64,000 bases of DNA from Shinisaurus crocodilurus (GCA_021292165.1 CM037879.1:40392339-40456338); one strand, 5' to 3'. Positions 24,024 to 35,708 are shown, counted from the stretch's first letter. Numbers and translations are program-made. The notes: a model not told the origin generated them from the letters alone.

Positions 24024-25085
24024 TCTTACCCGCCTCTCCACTTGGATCGAGGCAGGGAACAACAATAAATATAAAATACATAAACTGGTTAAAACATAGT
24101 AAATATTATTAAAACATTAAAACTTTTTAAAATATCCTAAAATTCCTAAGATTCCACTGGGTAGGCCTGCTGGAAGAGATCAGTCTTTATGGCCTTTTTA
24201 AAAGCCAAAAGACTATTCAGCTGATGAGTCTCCTCCAGCAGGCTATTCCACAGTCTGGGAGCAGCAGAAGAGAAGGTCCTCTGTGTAGTACTTGCCAGTC
24301 TGGTCTTGGCTGGCTGGAGTAAATTCCTTCCAGAGGACCTAAGTGCGTGGGGTGGATTGTATGGGAGAAGGCGATCCTGCAGGTAATCCGGACCCAAACC
24401 ATGTAGAGCTTTAAAGGTAATAACCAACACTTTATACTTCGCCTGGAAACTAATTGGTAGCCAGTGTAATGCTTTTAAAGCCAGTGTAATATGGGCACCT
24501 CTAGATGTACCGGTGACCAATCTGGCTGCCATATTTTGCACCAATTGGAGTTTCTGAACTAGATACAAAGGTAGCCCTATGTACAGCGAATTGCAGAAGT
24601 CCAGCCTCGAAGTTACCAGCATGTGGACTACTGTCTTCCAACTCTAGGAAGGGGCGTAGCTGGTGAAGTAGGCACTCCTAGCCGTCGCATCTATCTGAGC
24701 TGTCATTTGGAGCGACGGATCCAGAAGCACCCCCAGGCTGCGAATACAGTCTTTCAGGGGGAGTGTAACCCCATCCAGAACTGGTTGACACACTTCCAGA
24801 CCCAGGTTGTGGCCTTTTACAGCAAGCACCTCCGTCTTGTCTGGATTCAGCTTCAGTTTGTTTTTCCTCATCCAGCCCAATACCACTTCCAAGCAATCAT
24901 TCAGAGGAGACACGCCATCCTTAGCTGCTGTTACTGGAAGTATAGAGAAATATATTTGGGTGTCATCCAAGGAACCTGATAGCATACTGATAGCACCCTG
25001 CCCCATGCCTCCGGATGATCTCTCCCAGCGGTTTCATGTAAATATTAAATAGCACTGGGGAAAGAATAGCACCTTATCCTCACCC
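24024..25085 (-). pseudogene. L2/CR1-clade LINE 3' part, degraded ORF2
   Basis: Minus-strand frames at 24146-24622 and 24644-25006 carry LINE reverse-transcriptase-end motifs: KLKLNPDKTEVL, RLDFCNSLYIGLP and LKALHWLPISF, with a decayed catalytic box (DDTQIY, lacking the usual Tyr-Ala before it). The two parts are out of frame. The 3' end is the trinucleotide repeat at 23945-24023. It has no protein function. Confidence 0.85.
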
Positions 25086-25129
25086 ACCCATGCACCCACC
25101 CACCCAAGGATGCTCTTCCTGCACCCACC

Positions 25130-25540
25130 CTTGGATAAAGCTGAGCATACGCTATTGGTCCATCTAGCTCAGTACAGGCAGTCCCCAGGTTACGAATGAG
25201 TTCCGTTCTTAATAATGTCTTTAAGTCGAATTTGTACGTACGTCAGAACGGTATAGCATAGTATACAGCATTTACGCAAATTGCGTAAATTACGTATACA
25301 ACGCTATACTTTATGTAAACAATGTAGAGCCAGGGAACCCAGAAGTCCATTCGTAAGTACGAGTTGTCCGTAAGTCGGACGTTCTTAACCCGGGGACTGC
25401 CTGTATTTCCCACTCTGACTTATAGTGGTTCCCAAGATCTCAGGCAGTGTTTTTTTCTTAGCCCTGCTATCTTAAGATTATTTAACTGGAGATGCCAACA
25501 GTAAACTCCTGCATGTGCTCTGCCAACGAGCTATAGTGCC
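25130..25540 (-). mobile_element. tRNA-derived SINE type B, split by a MITE
   Basis: The left part (GGTCCATCTAGCTCAGTA) and right part (CTGACTTATAGTGG onward to CATGTGCTCTGCC) are the two pieces of one SINE. They are separated by the TA-flanked element at 25175-25403, and removing that insert rejoins a normal SINE order. Confidence 0.7.
25175..25403. mobile_element. Tc1/mariner (pogo-like) MITE
   Basis: Inverted ends CAGGCAGTCCCCAGGTTACG and a complementary CCGGGGACTGCCTG are flanked by TA (25173-25174, 25404-25405). 229 bp, non-coding. Confidence 0.85.
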
Positions 25541-25829
25541 TCAACCTGACATGAAACAGGCCTGTGCTATTGCTTCTTGGTGAACTTTGTTGTCTTTCTA
25601 AGGCTGGAATGATGGATAGTAAGAGAGTCGCTTGGCTATATTCCGCTATATATGGGGCTTGCCTGGAAGCAATCTGGACTCATCACAGGCAACCAGCTGA
25701 GTTGGCTAAGTGCTAGTCTGATCCATGGCTTGTTTTAATGCCTAAACCTGAGCCTCCCCACAACTGTAATTATTTTATTTATGATATTTATATCCCACTT
25801 TTTCCTTCAAGGACCCCAAGGTAGCTGAC

Positions 25830-26790
25830 CAGGGCAGAGACACACCTGAGGATAGTCCAGGGGAGATGAATGCAGAAGAAGAGACTGCAGCAAGGACACA
25901 CCCTGAGTCTACAGGGGAGCAGAATCAAGGATGGCAGCTGAAGGATGTCATCACTGAACCCAGACACACTCAAAGTGGACAAGTTATTAAGAGACCTGCA
26001 CACCTGAAAGACTACGTGTAAAGTTCTATTTCCCCCCCCCCCCTCAAAAGAGAAGGGATGTAACAACATGAAAGAACTGCTGGATTCAGCCTGGTTTGTT
26101 TATAAAGCAGAGTCTGTTTGGTTCTCTGGGGTCCAGTCCACCAGCTTTGAAACAAACAGTGACTCATGCAAGTGAGCCAAGGGGTGTGTGTGGCAACAAC
26201 TCAGCACCAGGACAAGCTCCCAACTGGTGTCTCCCTTGGGCACTGGCCCCTTGTGTGGAAGCGAATGAGCCTTTCCCACAAACATTAATATGTAGGGATG
26301 GTATGTAAACCACTTAGAGATTTTATGATATCAAGCGATATACAAGTAGTTTAAATAAATAAATAAATAAATAAATACAATAGAGGATCCTGGCAAACAG
26401 GGCAGAAAAAGCTGGCTGCTTACCAGAAGAAATCTGCCTCTGGCCACAGCCAATAACAGTTCAGTGTAAGCTAATCCACAGGATATAAGGCCCCAGACTG
26501 CAACTAGAAGGCCACTCTGAAAAGGGGTGGCAGCTGGTAAGTCCCTGCTCCTTGCACCCTTCCCCAGTATCTTGCTGAGAAGTCCTACTGCCTCCTCCTC
26601 ACTAGAGTTGCCAGTGTTTGAATTGGCCCCTAGCATTGTTCCTTGAACAGCAGTGTGACCTGCTGCAATTAGCAGGCGATGACATTTAGCTCCTTGGCAT
26701 TAAAAACTCTGAGTGTGGTTTGTGCTTATCAAACTTTTGTTAAAGGGACTGGAGTGAGAGGCTGATCTTTTTGTTTCGTCTTTGTTTTTC
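25830..26790 (+). mobile_element. Possible LTR-retroelement 3' remnant
   Basis: A purine run (AAAAGAGAAGGGA) directly precedes TGTAACAACATG at 26058, as a polypurine tract precedes an LTR. Further on are a TATA-like GGATATAAGG near 26483 and a CATTAAAAAC. The stretch is interrupted near 26303-26380 by a LINE tail ending in (AAAT)n. The right boundary is not found. Confidence 0.35.
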
Positions 26791-28904
26791 TGCCCAGTTT
26801 ACATCCCTATTTTTTATCAGCTTCTAGGTTTGTTTCCTAATAGGGACAGACAATATCCCTTAGAGATGGACAACCTCCAGCTGCCCATTCCCAGTGGAAA
26901 GCCACGATCCTGAATGTAAAAAAGTCTGACCTCAAGCACACCTACTTGGAAATGAGTTCCACTGAGTTCAACAGAAGTTTCTCCTAGGGAAGTTTGCAGT
27001 CTTAAGCTTTGTTCAGTCCCAGAGGTACCAATGTGTTAAGTTTTAGCATGTGCTTGGCTCTCCCACTCAAAACGATCTGGTGCCCTCCAGCTTCTTTTGA
27101 GTGCAAGTTTCATCATCTCCAGTCAGCATGCCATTGGCAAAGGCTGGGACAGGAGCTGAAAGTTCTTCTCTTTATGTAGATTGCCTGGGACCTAATCACA
27201 TAGCACTAAAATACACTAATTTGGATGTGACATAAGCACAGTCTAACTTTCTCTGGATTTTATGCAGTGGAAAAAAGGGATACATTTTTAACATCTCTAA
27301 TTTGTATATATGAGGAGTGTTTTGTGCAGTATGAATAGCTCTGCAGAAGACTAGTCATATCCATATGTAGTTATGCCTATGGTTTTCAATTACCACCCAC
27401 AGTTCGCTATTTAAAGAAGTTTAGAATGTAATCCCACCCCCTACTCCAAAAAAGATGCCATAGGTTTGCCAAACTGGAGGTTAGCCTAGAATCATTAAAA
27501 AAAACCCAAGTACTAGTGTTCTGAATTTTACCACTTTCTGACATATTTACTGGTGCTTTAAGAATACTAAATGGTCAACTAAACTTTTACAGAGATCAGT
27601 TTTGTTGCAGGCAATAAATGCTCGCCATCAATAACAATGGGTAATGTTTGCAGAAGCAGCTGTTTGGGCTGTGATTCAACTGAAGAACCCAGTGACTCGG
27701 TGCTGAGCAATGGTGGTTTTGCTACACATAAACTTAAAAATCACAATTCCAGCATATGGGAGTTAAGAGTAGGGTGGGACAGTCTGTTCTTGATGCTAAT
27801 GAATTACTAATATACATCCCTGGGAAAAGCCTCCAGAAGCATGCACAAGACAGTTTTATTGGCATTACAGGACGTGTGTGTGTGTGTGTGTATAAAGATG
27901 GCTCCATAGTGTCAAATGGATCCAAGTAACCTGTTATGGTGAAGTGCTGAAAAAGCTACCCCAAGATAGATTTTCCATAGTGTTCATTTTAGCAAGTAAC
28001 GCCCAAGACTAATTTTTATAGTGCAGTGCACAGGTCAGAAATGTTAAAGAGCTTTCACCAGCCATCTGCTATGTGGGAGCAAGAGGAAAATGAACAGTGG
28101 GATTTACATTTTCAAAAGCTAAAGAAGGAGAAGTTCAAGCTAAACTCTTTGACTTTTAAAAAAAATATAATATGCTGTTTTATTTCTTTTATCTTTTATT
28201 GTTCACTGCTCCAGAATCTGTTTAGAGGAGGAACAGTATATAAATATTGTAAATAAATAAATGAATATTCTGGGGCAGGAAGGTAAAAGTGGGGACCTTG
28301 TATGCATTGTTTTCCCACACTGTTATCTTCAGAGTGACCACCCTCCTGTTTTTTCCCAAAGGGCATATCTATGCTATTAATGTGTATCGGATCTGTGCTG
28401 GGTGAACGGTTTTGGCTGGCTAAGCTTGCCAACTTCTCAAGTGTGCCCTTAACAGCAGCTGAATCTGCAGCTTTTAGCGGAAGGTAACATTTGTCTCCAT
28501 CTTGTGAAAAACTTCCATCACTAATTTATTCAGATCATGATTCTGTAGAAGGCAGAGCTGCACAGGTAGCTTAGAAATTTGGCAAACCTACTCTAGCTTC
28601 TTCCAAATAATCCTGGGGGGGGGGGGGAGGGATTACTATAAAATCAATTCTAGATATGTACAGCAGGTATGCCATAAAATGATAGGACTCAGTCTTTCTA
28701 TAAACCCTGGTTGCCCTTTCTACAAAATCCCTGTGATCTGGTAGATTTGGACATTTTAAATTGCACACCAATGGGGTTGCCACCTTTTCACTGGCCCTGC
28801 TCCTTTGCATTTTAACAGAAGCTTGACAAACAGATATTTACTTGGTGAGGCTTTACCTGGCATGGAGAGAACTGATGGGAAAGACTTTGCATGCTCAATT
28901 TCTG
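26791..28904. other. Intronic stretch, few features
   Basis: Nothing coding. It holds a (GT)n run at 27873-27892, a LINE-type tail near 28190-28265 ending in AAATAAATAAATG, and a G-run at about 28614-28628. Confidence 0.5.
27873..27892. repeat. (GT)n microsatellite
   Basis: About 9-10 GT units within the KCNG3 intron. Confidence 0.95.
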
Positions 28905-29151
28905 TGAGAGCCAGTGTGGCGTAGTGGTGAGAGTGTTGGACTGAGACTCGGGAGATCCGGGTTCTAGTCCCCGCTCGGCCATGAAACTCACTGGGTGACT
29001 TTGGACCAGTCACTGCCTCTCAGCCTAACCTACCTCACAGGGTTGTTGTGAGGATAAAATTGAGAGGAGGAGGAGGACTATGTAAGCCGCCTTTGGTTCC
29101 TTGCAGGAAAAACGGTGGGGTATAAATATAATAAACAAATAAACAAACAAA
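28905..29151 (+). mobile_element. tRNA-derived SINE, type A, well preserved
   Basis: The head has a pol III A box (TGGCGTAGTGG) and B box (GGTTCTAGTCC). The body has the CCTCACAGGGTTGTTGTGAG block, and the end is an AACAAAT/AAACAAAC tail. It is the best type-A copy here; a minus-strand sister is at 32936-33187. Confidence 0.9.
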
Positions 29152-30421
29152 CTGTGTGCCAAGAAGACTCCTCCTAAAGGCACAGGACGAAAGGCAGCAG
29201 GAAAAGTATAAACTCTGCACATCAAAAGTCAGCACACTATTGTGGATATCCATACCCTTTTGCAAACGGTTTGGTGCTTAATTGCCCTTTACAGAAGGCT
29301 TCCCCTGTTACATCATGTCACGGGAGTACTCCAGCAAGTCGCACAGAAAAATTATGAAGCAGTAAGGAAGTTTGTTATTTCTCATGCTGCAGATGGTACA
29401 AGCAAAACATCGAGGGATCATTCTCCACTCCCTGCTTGTTTGTCCTAAGCCCTGCTACTCTGCCCCAATCCTTTCCTATCCCACCTCCACCCTCTTTCTT
29501 ATCCCTCCTCACCCTCTGATCCACCTCATCTCTGCACTTACCCTTTAATTCAGCTCCCAAGGGCACAGAGTGAGTGGAATGTGGATGACGGCTGCCTTGA
29601 AGGCTGCACTGGGCATCCAACAGAGAGCTCAGGTGGCTGCCCTGCCCAGTTCTTTCCATTAAGGCTCGCTCTGTGTGCGCCACAGGGACAGAGAGAGATG
29701 AAGTGCGGTCTCCTGTCTGAGACGTTTCCCAGCAGGTTCCTGCTAGGTCTGGCTCTGCACCTACCTCAGAAAGGTTCAGTGGCCCTTAAGGCAGAATTAA
29801 CTCAGAGCTAGTCACTCAGCCTCACATGGATTCAGCAGTCCCCACTCATGGTTCTCTGTCTCTCCTGGCTGGAGGCTATTGCTATTCACCCAAACAAATA
29901 AGGGAGTAACAAAATGGGAAGCACGGATGTATTAAATATTTTAATTCTAAAAATAAGAACAAAGTTTTTGATTTGGGGGGGGGGGGAACCAAAAAAACAA
30001 CTACAACATTGAGCCTTTCTGCAACTAATTATGAGCTTTTTACCTAGGATAACTGAAATTATTTCCAGCAAACAATACTAGCAAGCATATTACTTACCGT
30101 ATATTCCCCACTGAAATATAGGCACACACACTGTAGCTTATGTGCTCTTCCTTGTGATATTTTGTTTATAGATTTATGGTTTAAAGAGAAAGAAGATAAC
30201 CACTAATGAGAGCATACCTGCTATTTTTAGAGACCATACAGTAATCTCACATACTAATCCTCAATTAATGATTTGGAAATAATGTCCACTGCACTTAATG
30301 GCACTTTTTTCTAATCAATATGTTTACAATCATGATACAAAACCACACATCTAAAGATAATCAATCTAAATTCTGCAATCTCTTCTGGAGCATAACTCCA
30401 TAAATAAATATACAGTACTAA
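29152..30421. other. Intronic stretch, nothing recognised
   Basis: No supported gene or element boundary. A G homopolymer lies at about 29976-29987. Confidence 0.4.
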
Positions 30422-30882
30422 GGGAGCAATCCTATGGCCCCTAGACAATGTCTGAGGGGCTATAGGATATTTCAGATTCCCAGATCCAATGTTGAAGACA
30501 GTATTCTGACCCCTGAGCTGAGAATCGGAGCTCTGAGCCACCTCTCCCTCACAGCTGGTGCAGAAAGAACCATGCCATTTTCTCAACCTCTGGGGTTGAG
30601 AAAGCCACCTCGGAGAGGGGGGAAAGGGGGCATTCCGGGGGAGGGAAGGGGAGGAGACTGGAGAGGCGAGGGTACAAGCTGTTCTGACGTCTCTCCAGCC
30701 TCCTTCCCTCCTCCTCTGAAATGCTCCAGCTAGACAGGCAAAAAAACTTGTCCAGTGAAAATGCAGGGCAGGAGGACAGGGAGGTGGAGAAATTGCCTCT
30801 GCTGCTCCACCCACTCTGCACTGGACAACCGTAAGCCTCCAAGTTCGGGGGGGCTTGCAGGCATCGCCATAGGACTGCGCCC
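30422..30882. mobile_element. PIF/Harbinger-like MITE, long form
   Basis: A 461-bp element with ends GGGAGCAATCCTATGG and CCATAGGACTGCGCCC, flanked by TAA on both sides (30419-30421, 30883-30885). It has a GC-rich, purine/pyrimidine-biased core related to 10731-11119. Open frames inside overlap on both strands and show no transposase motif. Confidence 0.8.
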
Positions 30883-31439
30883 TAATTAATGTTATTTATG
30901 TATGTATATTTATTTATTACATTTCTAATCTGCCCAATAACTAAATAATACATAGATTAATTGAATTAAATATATTAATAAATAAGATCTTGCAATCTCA
31001 CAAAAGTTGGTTTTCTTTCACTCATCGTCATGGTAATTTGTTATACTCAGTAACCTGCATATTAAAGGAACAAATCTGGATTACTCAGTCTTGAGTAGTC
31101 CTATTTAAAGTTAATGAACTGCATCATAATAAACAGTGGTATAGGCAGTATCTGAACCACAGAGTTCAAATTTCTAAACAAGCTCATGTCATCTTTTGGA
31201 CACAACTACTTACATATTTAAACCACCAGCATTAACATAACTGAACCATCATGAACTATTTCTGTACTCTATTCAGTTCTATTGAGATTTTAATTTCCAT
31301 TCCATGTCTTTCCAAAGATATAGTTTTACTATTTTATGAACCTTCCTTATAATACCATAAATTATAAGCAAAATTTGGTAACTATTTCTTGTGGAATCTC
31401 TGCTTTTAGAAACACACACAACACAAATAAAATTCTATG

Positions 31440-31640
31440 GGAAGGATTCAATGGTGTCCAGCCACTAGGACTATTTCGGTTGCACTAGCAGGAATTAACA
31501 CTTGTGCAACGTCAACACCACTTGCTAGTGACAGGTTTCCCAGGAAACCCACCGTGCTAGTAAGTGTTGTTGATGTTGCACAAACATTGGTTTCTGCTAG
31601 CAAATGTAAATAGCACTAGCGGACGGACTCTGTTGGAGTC
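31440..31640. repeat. Inverted-repeat element, uncertain class
   Basis: Partly complementary halves contain CACTAGCAGGAATTAACAC and a mirrored TTTCTGCTAGCAAATG. Similar pieces (GCACTAGCAGAAATGACCAC) occur near 15298-15320. Confidence 0.45.
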
Positions 31641-31993
31641 TCTATGTCTCCCAACTCTTCATACTCTCAAAATAAAGGACACTTTTTTCAAAATCTCCCA
31701 AGTCGAACCTGGAAGATTTTTCTGTATGTATTGTACATAGAGAAACTAAGAACATATTAAATGATCAAAAAACTTGTCAGTTTAAGACCAGAGTTGAGGT
31801 CTCATGTTGGCTCAAGCTCCACAAAGCCCGGATATTGGAAGCTAAGGTTGATGCCTTAACAGACATGCCCCCGTGATCAATGATGGTGTTGTGCAATGTC
31901 ACAAATTGTGCTTGTTTACAACTTACCCTCCGTGCACCTACACTTTTCCTTGGTCTTTCAGGACCAAATCCATATGGGGAGGATGGAGTGCCT

Positions 31994-32206
31994 GAGATCA
32001 GCAAAGATGCCCCAGGTTTTCCTGGTCCTGCATTGCCTTATGAAGCACCTGAGCCTTACTGTTTTGCTAGTGGAATCCTACTGTCAGTTGACCCATGCCT
32101 GTTTGTTGCTTACATCAGTAGCTGGCAGGGTGGGAGCAGTGAGGCCAGATCATGCTCCATAAGGCAATGCAGGACCAGGACAATGTGGGGCATCTTTGCT
32201 GACCTC
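31994..32206. repeat. Long inverted repeat, 53-bp arms
   Basis: Arms at 31994-32046 and 32154-32206 are complementary at 48 of 53 positions and separated by 107 bases. Each contains CAGCAAAGATGCCCCA and TCCTGGTCCTGCATTGCC. I do not recognise the family. Confidence 0.85.
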
Positions 32207-32489
32207 TGACATGTTTAACTTTAGCTCTACCACTGAGCTTTGGTGCTTGTGAAATTGTACTAGCAAAAAGAAAGGAGAAGGTATAGGCACAAAGAGAGCA
32301 AGAACACAATAGAATAAAGGGAGAATGAGCGAAGTGCCAACCTTGTAAGTATTTATCCCTATTTATAAGACTGGGCTTATCCCTCAGGCAACAGGGCTCG
32401 AGCAACAGAACCTGGTCAGCAACTAGGGGCGATATTTTGATTGAGCAAAGAACTTATGAAGCTGCCTTTCACTAGGTCAGATATTTCTC

Positions 32490-32603
32490 CACCTACCACT
32501 AGTCCGTCCAGCCATCCCCACTGCCCAATGGCTGTGCTGGTGGGGATGATGGGAGTTGTAATCCAACACATCTGGAAGGGGACTAGGTTGGAGAAGGTTG
32601 GTC
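32490..32603. mobile_element. Probable hAT hairpin MITE, H2-like
   Basis: Palindromic sequence containing GGGAGTTGTAATCCAACACA and GGGGACTAGGTTGGAGAAGG, opposed by TTTCTCCACCTACCACTAGT. Exact ends and duplication were not resolved. Confidence 0.55.
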
Positions 32604-32679
32604 TATTGTGACATCAAGTGGCTCTCCAAGGTCTTAGGCCTTTCATCACCTGCTATCCAATCGTAGCCAGCGTCAAGAA

Positions 32680-32885
32680 TAGGCATGGTCAGGCAACTGC
32701 CGAGGGCCCACTGACAAAAGCGCCCTGGAGTTGCTCCTCCTCTTCACCACTGCAACTGGTTATTCGCCTGCCTCTCACTCTGGCCCAGACAACGGTGGTA
32801 GTGAAAACGAGGAGCAGGCGAGGCCACTGACTACGTGCTCACTGCTGGCTCTCTGCCAGTCAAGCAAGCAAGTCGTAGCAATAAT
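32680..32885. repeat. Dispersed repeat R3, copy 1
   Basis: It matches 54843-55095 block by block, including GGGCCCACTGACAAAAGC and CAACGGTGGT. Class unknown. Confidence 0.7.
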
Positions 32886-32935
32886 GGGAAACAGGAAACG
32901 AGAGTTATAGCAACTAGTGATAGTGGCAGGATGTT

Positions 32936-33187
32936 AATTTTATTTATTTATTTATTTATTATATTTATACCCCACCCTTTTTTCCTGCAAGGAACCCAAG
33001 GCGGCTTACATAATCCTCCTCCTCCTCTCCATTTTATCCTCACAACAACCCTATGAGGTAGGTTAGGTTGAGAGTCAGTGACTGGCCCAAAGTCACCCAG
33101 GGGGTTTCATGTCCGAGAGGGGGCTAGAACCCGGATCTCCCGAGTCCCAGCCCAACACTCTCACCACTATGCCACACTGGCTCCCCA
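32936..33187 (-). mobile_element. tRNA-derived SINE, type A
   Basis: Complement of the 28905-29151 copy: an ATTTATTTATT tail on the left, a CCTATGAGGTAGGTTAGGTT block, and the tRNA head (GGATCTCCCGAGTCCCAGCC region) at the right. Confidence 0.88.
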
Positions 33188-33778
33188 CTAAAGAGCTCTC
33201 TGCCTTTACCCCATTTATTTGGAATAAGAGTGCCAAAGTGCATAACTGCAGTTGGGAGACCTTGGGATCTGGGACTATGCAGGGGGGCACGGAAGGAACC
33301 TGGTAAGAACCTGGTGCTGGATTGCCTATCCACACAACAGAATGCTATCTAATCAACACTGGATTGGAGAAGAGGAGCATGATGCAGCAAAACAGCCATT
33401 CAGTTATGCAACCTTTAAAAAAAAAAATCAGGGTTGATGTGTGCGCCAATGCTGCAGGGTGCAAAGTGAAGAGCTCTCAAAGAACTTTATACTGTAAAAC
33501 TAAACTTGTAAAAACAAAATATTCACAAAATGGAAAGCCACTGATTGCAGGTCCACCATTTAAAAAAAAAAAAGTTTGGATGATTTTTTTTTTATGAGAG
33601 AGCACTCCTCTCAAGTAGTAAAGCAACTATAAATTAAGTACCGTAACAACTTTTTAGAAACTAGAAAAAGGTTCAGGGATTCAGCTCATCAGTAGTGATG
33701 TCACAGGGACTAGCCAATAGGGGCCCTGTGACACTTGCAGAACAAGATTCTACCCAGCAATGATAAGAAAAGATGAAT

Positions 33779-33781
<3 letters not shown>

Positions 33782-33811
<30 letters not shown>
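33782..33811. repeat. (GT)n microsatellite
   Basis: Fifteen GT units. Confidence 0.97.
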
Positions 33812-33813
<2 letters not shown>

Positions 33814-33844
33814 ATATGTATGTACTTAGGCTCTTGGGCAAGTT

Positions 33845-34338
33845 ACACGGTTTGGGACCACAATACCTGGCCCCAACCACACCTCTCCCAACCACAATCT
33901 ACCTGGACACTACGCTCAACATCTGGGGCCTTCCTCTGACTGTCACCTCCGAGGGAGGCTGGGAGGGTGGCAACAAGGGGGAGGGCCTTTTCTGTGGTAG
34001 CCCCCTAACTGTGGAAAAAGCTGCCCATTGAGGCCCGCCTGGCACCAGCTCTACAATCCTTTCGGTGCCAGGTTAAGGCTGCCCTCTATGCCAAGGAACT
34101 TAAGAGTTCTAAATAGTACATGGGGGGTGGTTATGTCACCTTTTCAACCAGTCTAGTTTTATTACCTATTTAAGTCATTTTTAAATTCAGTATTTAAATG
34201 TGTAGTAGTGAAATTTTCATGATGTATTTAATTGTCTGTATTTTGTATTATATTTTACTGTATTTTATACCGGTAATTGTTGTAAACTGCCCAGAGAGCT
34301 TCAGCTGTTGGGCGGTATAGAAATAAAATAAATAAATA
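33845..34338 (+). pseudogene. L2/CR1-clade LINE 3' end
   Basis: Coding-end remnants (GGGAGGGCCTTTTCTGTGGT, then GTGGAAAAAGCTGCCCA) lead into a 3' UTR and the tail GCCCAGAGAGCTTCAGCTG, TTGGGCGGTATAGAAATAAA. It closely resembles 45290-45745. Highly 5'-truncated and non-functional. Confidence 0.8.
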
Positions 34339-34339
34339 C

Positions 34340-35411
34340 AGTAGGTATTTTCTTACTGTCCCACCAGTTTGCCTTCTGGGAAATGAGTGTTTTATGACCA
34401 GCCATGCCACCATGGTAGTCATTTTGTGAGAGCGCCCACAACACTCTCTCAAAATTCCAAGTGTGCCCACGGGCCCAAAAAGGTTGTGGATCCCTGCACT
34501 AAAGTAACCCCATAGGATCATTGGAAGTACAGCAAAAATAGTTTTTTCCCCCAAGTGTAACTTAAATCAGAGATGTAACTGAGGTCCTTGAGTTCAATGA
34601 TGAAAGCTAATATTAAGAAGGCACCAGCTCAGGATCCCATGTTCAGAATCTTACCTTTGGACAAAGGCCCAGGCTAAGGGATCACTTGAGCTCTCCCAGA
34701 CTTTATGATCAATTCATCTTACTATTGTATATTATCATCATAATTCATTATGATACTTTGCTTGTATTTTTTAAGTCACCTGGGAGTGTTTTAAACAATG
34801 TTATGCTAAATATGTCACTTGCATTATTTCAAATATCTATTTCATTTTGTTTTGGGATTTTCTTTTAAAGATCATCATCCTTTTTTCCTAACCAAATATC
34901 TGGTTCAAATCTAGAAATGTGACCAGGGGGGGGCGGGGAAGTATGCGATACAGCATGTGCGTTGCTGTAACTAGAATATGATTGATAATCATTAGACACT
35001 AACAAGTCTAACATGATATCATGTGTTCCTTAATTTGATACATACCTTCTTCTGTAGCAATTTTATTTTATTGCAAAATCATTCCAGTAATCTTACTGCT
35101 TTAAACAGGATTACGCACTGAACTAGGTCTATTTCTAGGAGTAAAAACTGCAGGTCCCAAAGAAAGAGGCGTATGTAGTATGTAAAGTACTTGAGCAGTC
35201 AGACTGTAGCAATTCCCTTAAGAAATATGACTTCATAGACAGTTTTCTCCTGAACCCACATCAGAAACAAGTAACCTTTTTTTAAAAAAAGCAGGTGAAA
35301 CTGTCTTCCAAAGTTTTACTGTATAAACCTATAGAAAGTTTCCTCTAAAATATCTGACTTCATAGCTTTTTCATTAGAGTGCATCCATAGATGTGGGAGG
35401 ACTATTTAAAT
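34340..35411. other. Intronic stretch, nothing firm
   Basis: AT-rich. A piece near 34350-34498 shares the GTGCCCACGGGCCCAAAAAG end seen in the probable hAT element at 23579. Confidence 0.45.
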
Positions 35412-35640
35412 CAGTGTTCTCCAGCCTGGGAGTTGTAAGCCAAAAACTGTGGCTTATGCTGGCTCAGCTTGTCTGAGCGTGGAAAGCTAAGCAGGGTCAA
35501 GCCTGATTATTACTTGGATGGGAGACCCCTCCTCTAGTTTCCTGCATTGAGCAGGGGGTTGGACTCGATAGCCTTGTAGGCTCCTTCTAACTCTGTGATC
35601 TATGAAATCTAATCTGGGGACCCAAGGTTGGAGAACACTA
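35412..35640. mobile_element. hAT hairpin MITE H1, interrupted by a 5S-headed SINE
   Basis: H1 termini (CAGTGTTCTCCAG at left, GGTTGGAGAACACTA at right) are flanked by the perfect 8-bp duplication ATTTAAAT (35404-35411, 35641-35648). Much of the left arm is missing, and a SINE occupies 35447-35609. Confidence 0.85.
35447..35609 (+). mobile_element. 5S-rRNA-headed SINE with CR1-like tail, copy 1
   Basis: The head (35461-35527) matches the 3' half of vertebrate 5S rRNA, including GGAAAGCTAAGCAGGGTC and TACTTGGATGGGAGACC, which hold the internal pol III control region. After a short linker the tail reads CATTGAGCAGGGGGTTGGAC, CTCCTTC and TGATCTATGA. This parallels the CR1 3' end at 10462-10520 read on the minus strand. 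It is not a functional 5S gene: the 5' third and the proper 3' end are absent. Confidence 0.85.
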
Positions 35641-35691
35641 ATTTAAATGAAAGACAGTACTTGTATAAAGATGCTTACATCGGTGTCCCAC

Positions 35692-35708
35692 GGGGGGGGG
35701 GGGGGGGG
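35692..35708. repeat. G homopolymer
   Basis: Seventeen consecutive G, followed by purine-rich sequence. Confidence 0.97.

Noticed and set aside
28911..28985. tRNA gene
   Set aside because: A and B boxes are present but the sequence continues into a SINE body, repeated elsewhere, and does not fold as a complete cloverleaf.
30311..30814. 167-residue open frame
   Set aside because: Lies mostly within the Harbinger-like MITE; composition is low-complexity and the opposite strand is also open.
35461..35527. 5S rRNA gene
   Set aside because: Only the 3' half of 5S is present, followed by a CR1-like tail; the same chimera occurs at 48443. It is a SINE, not a functional gene.
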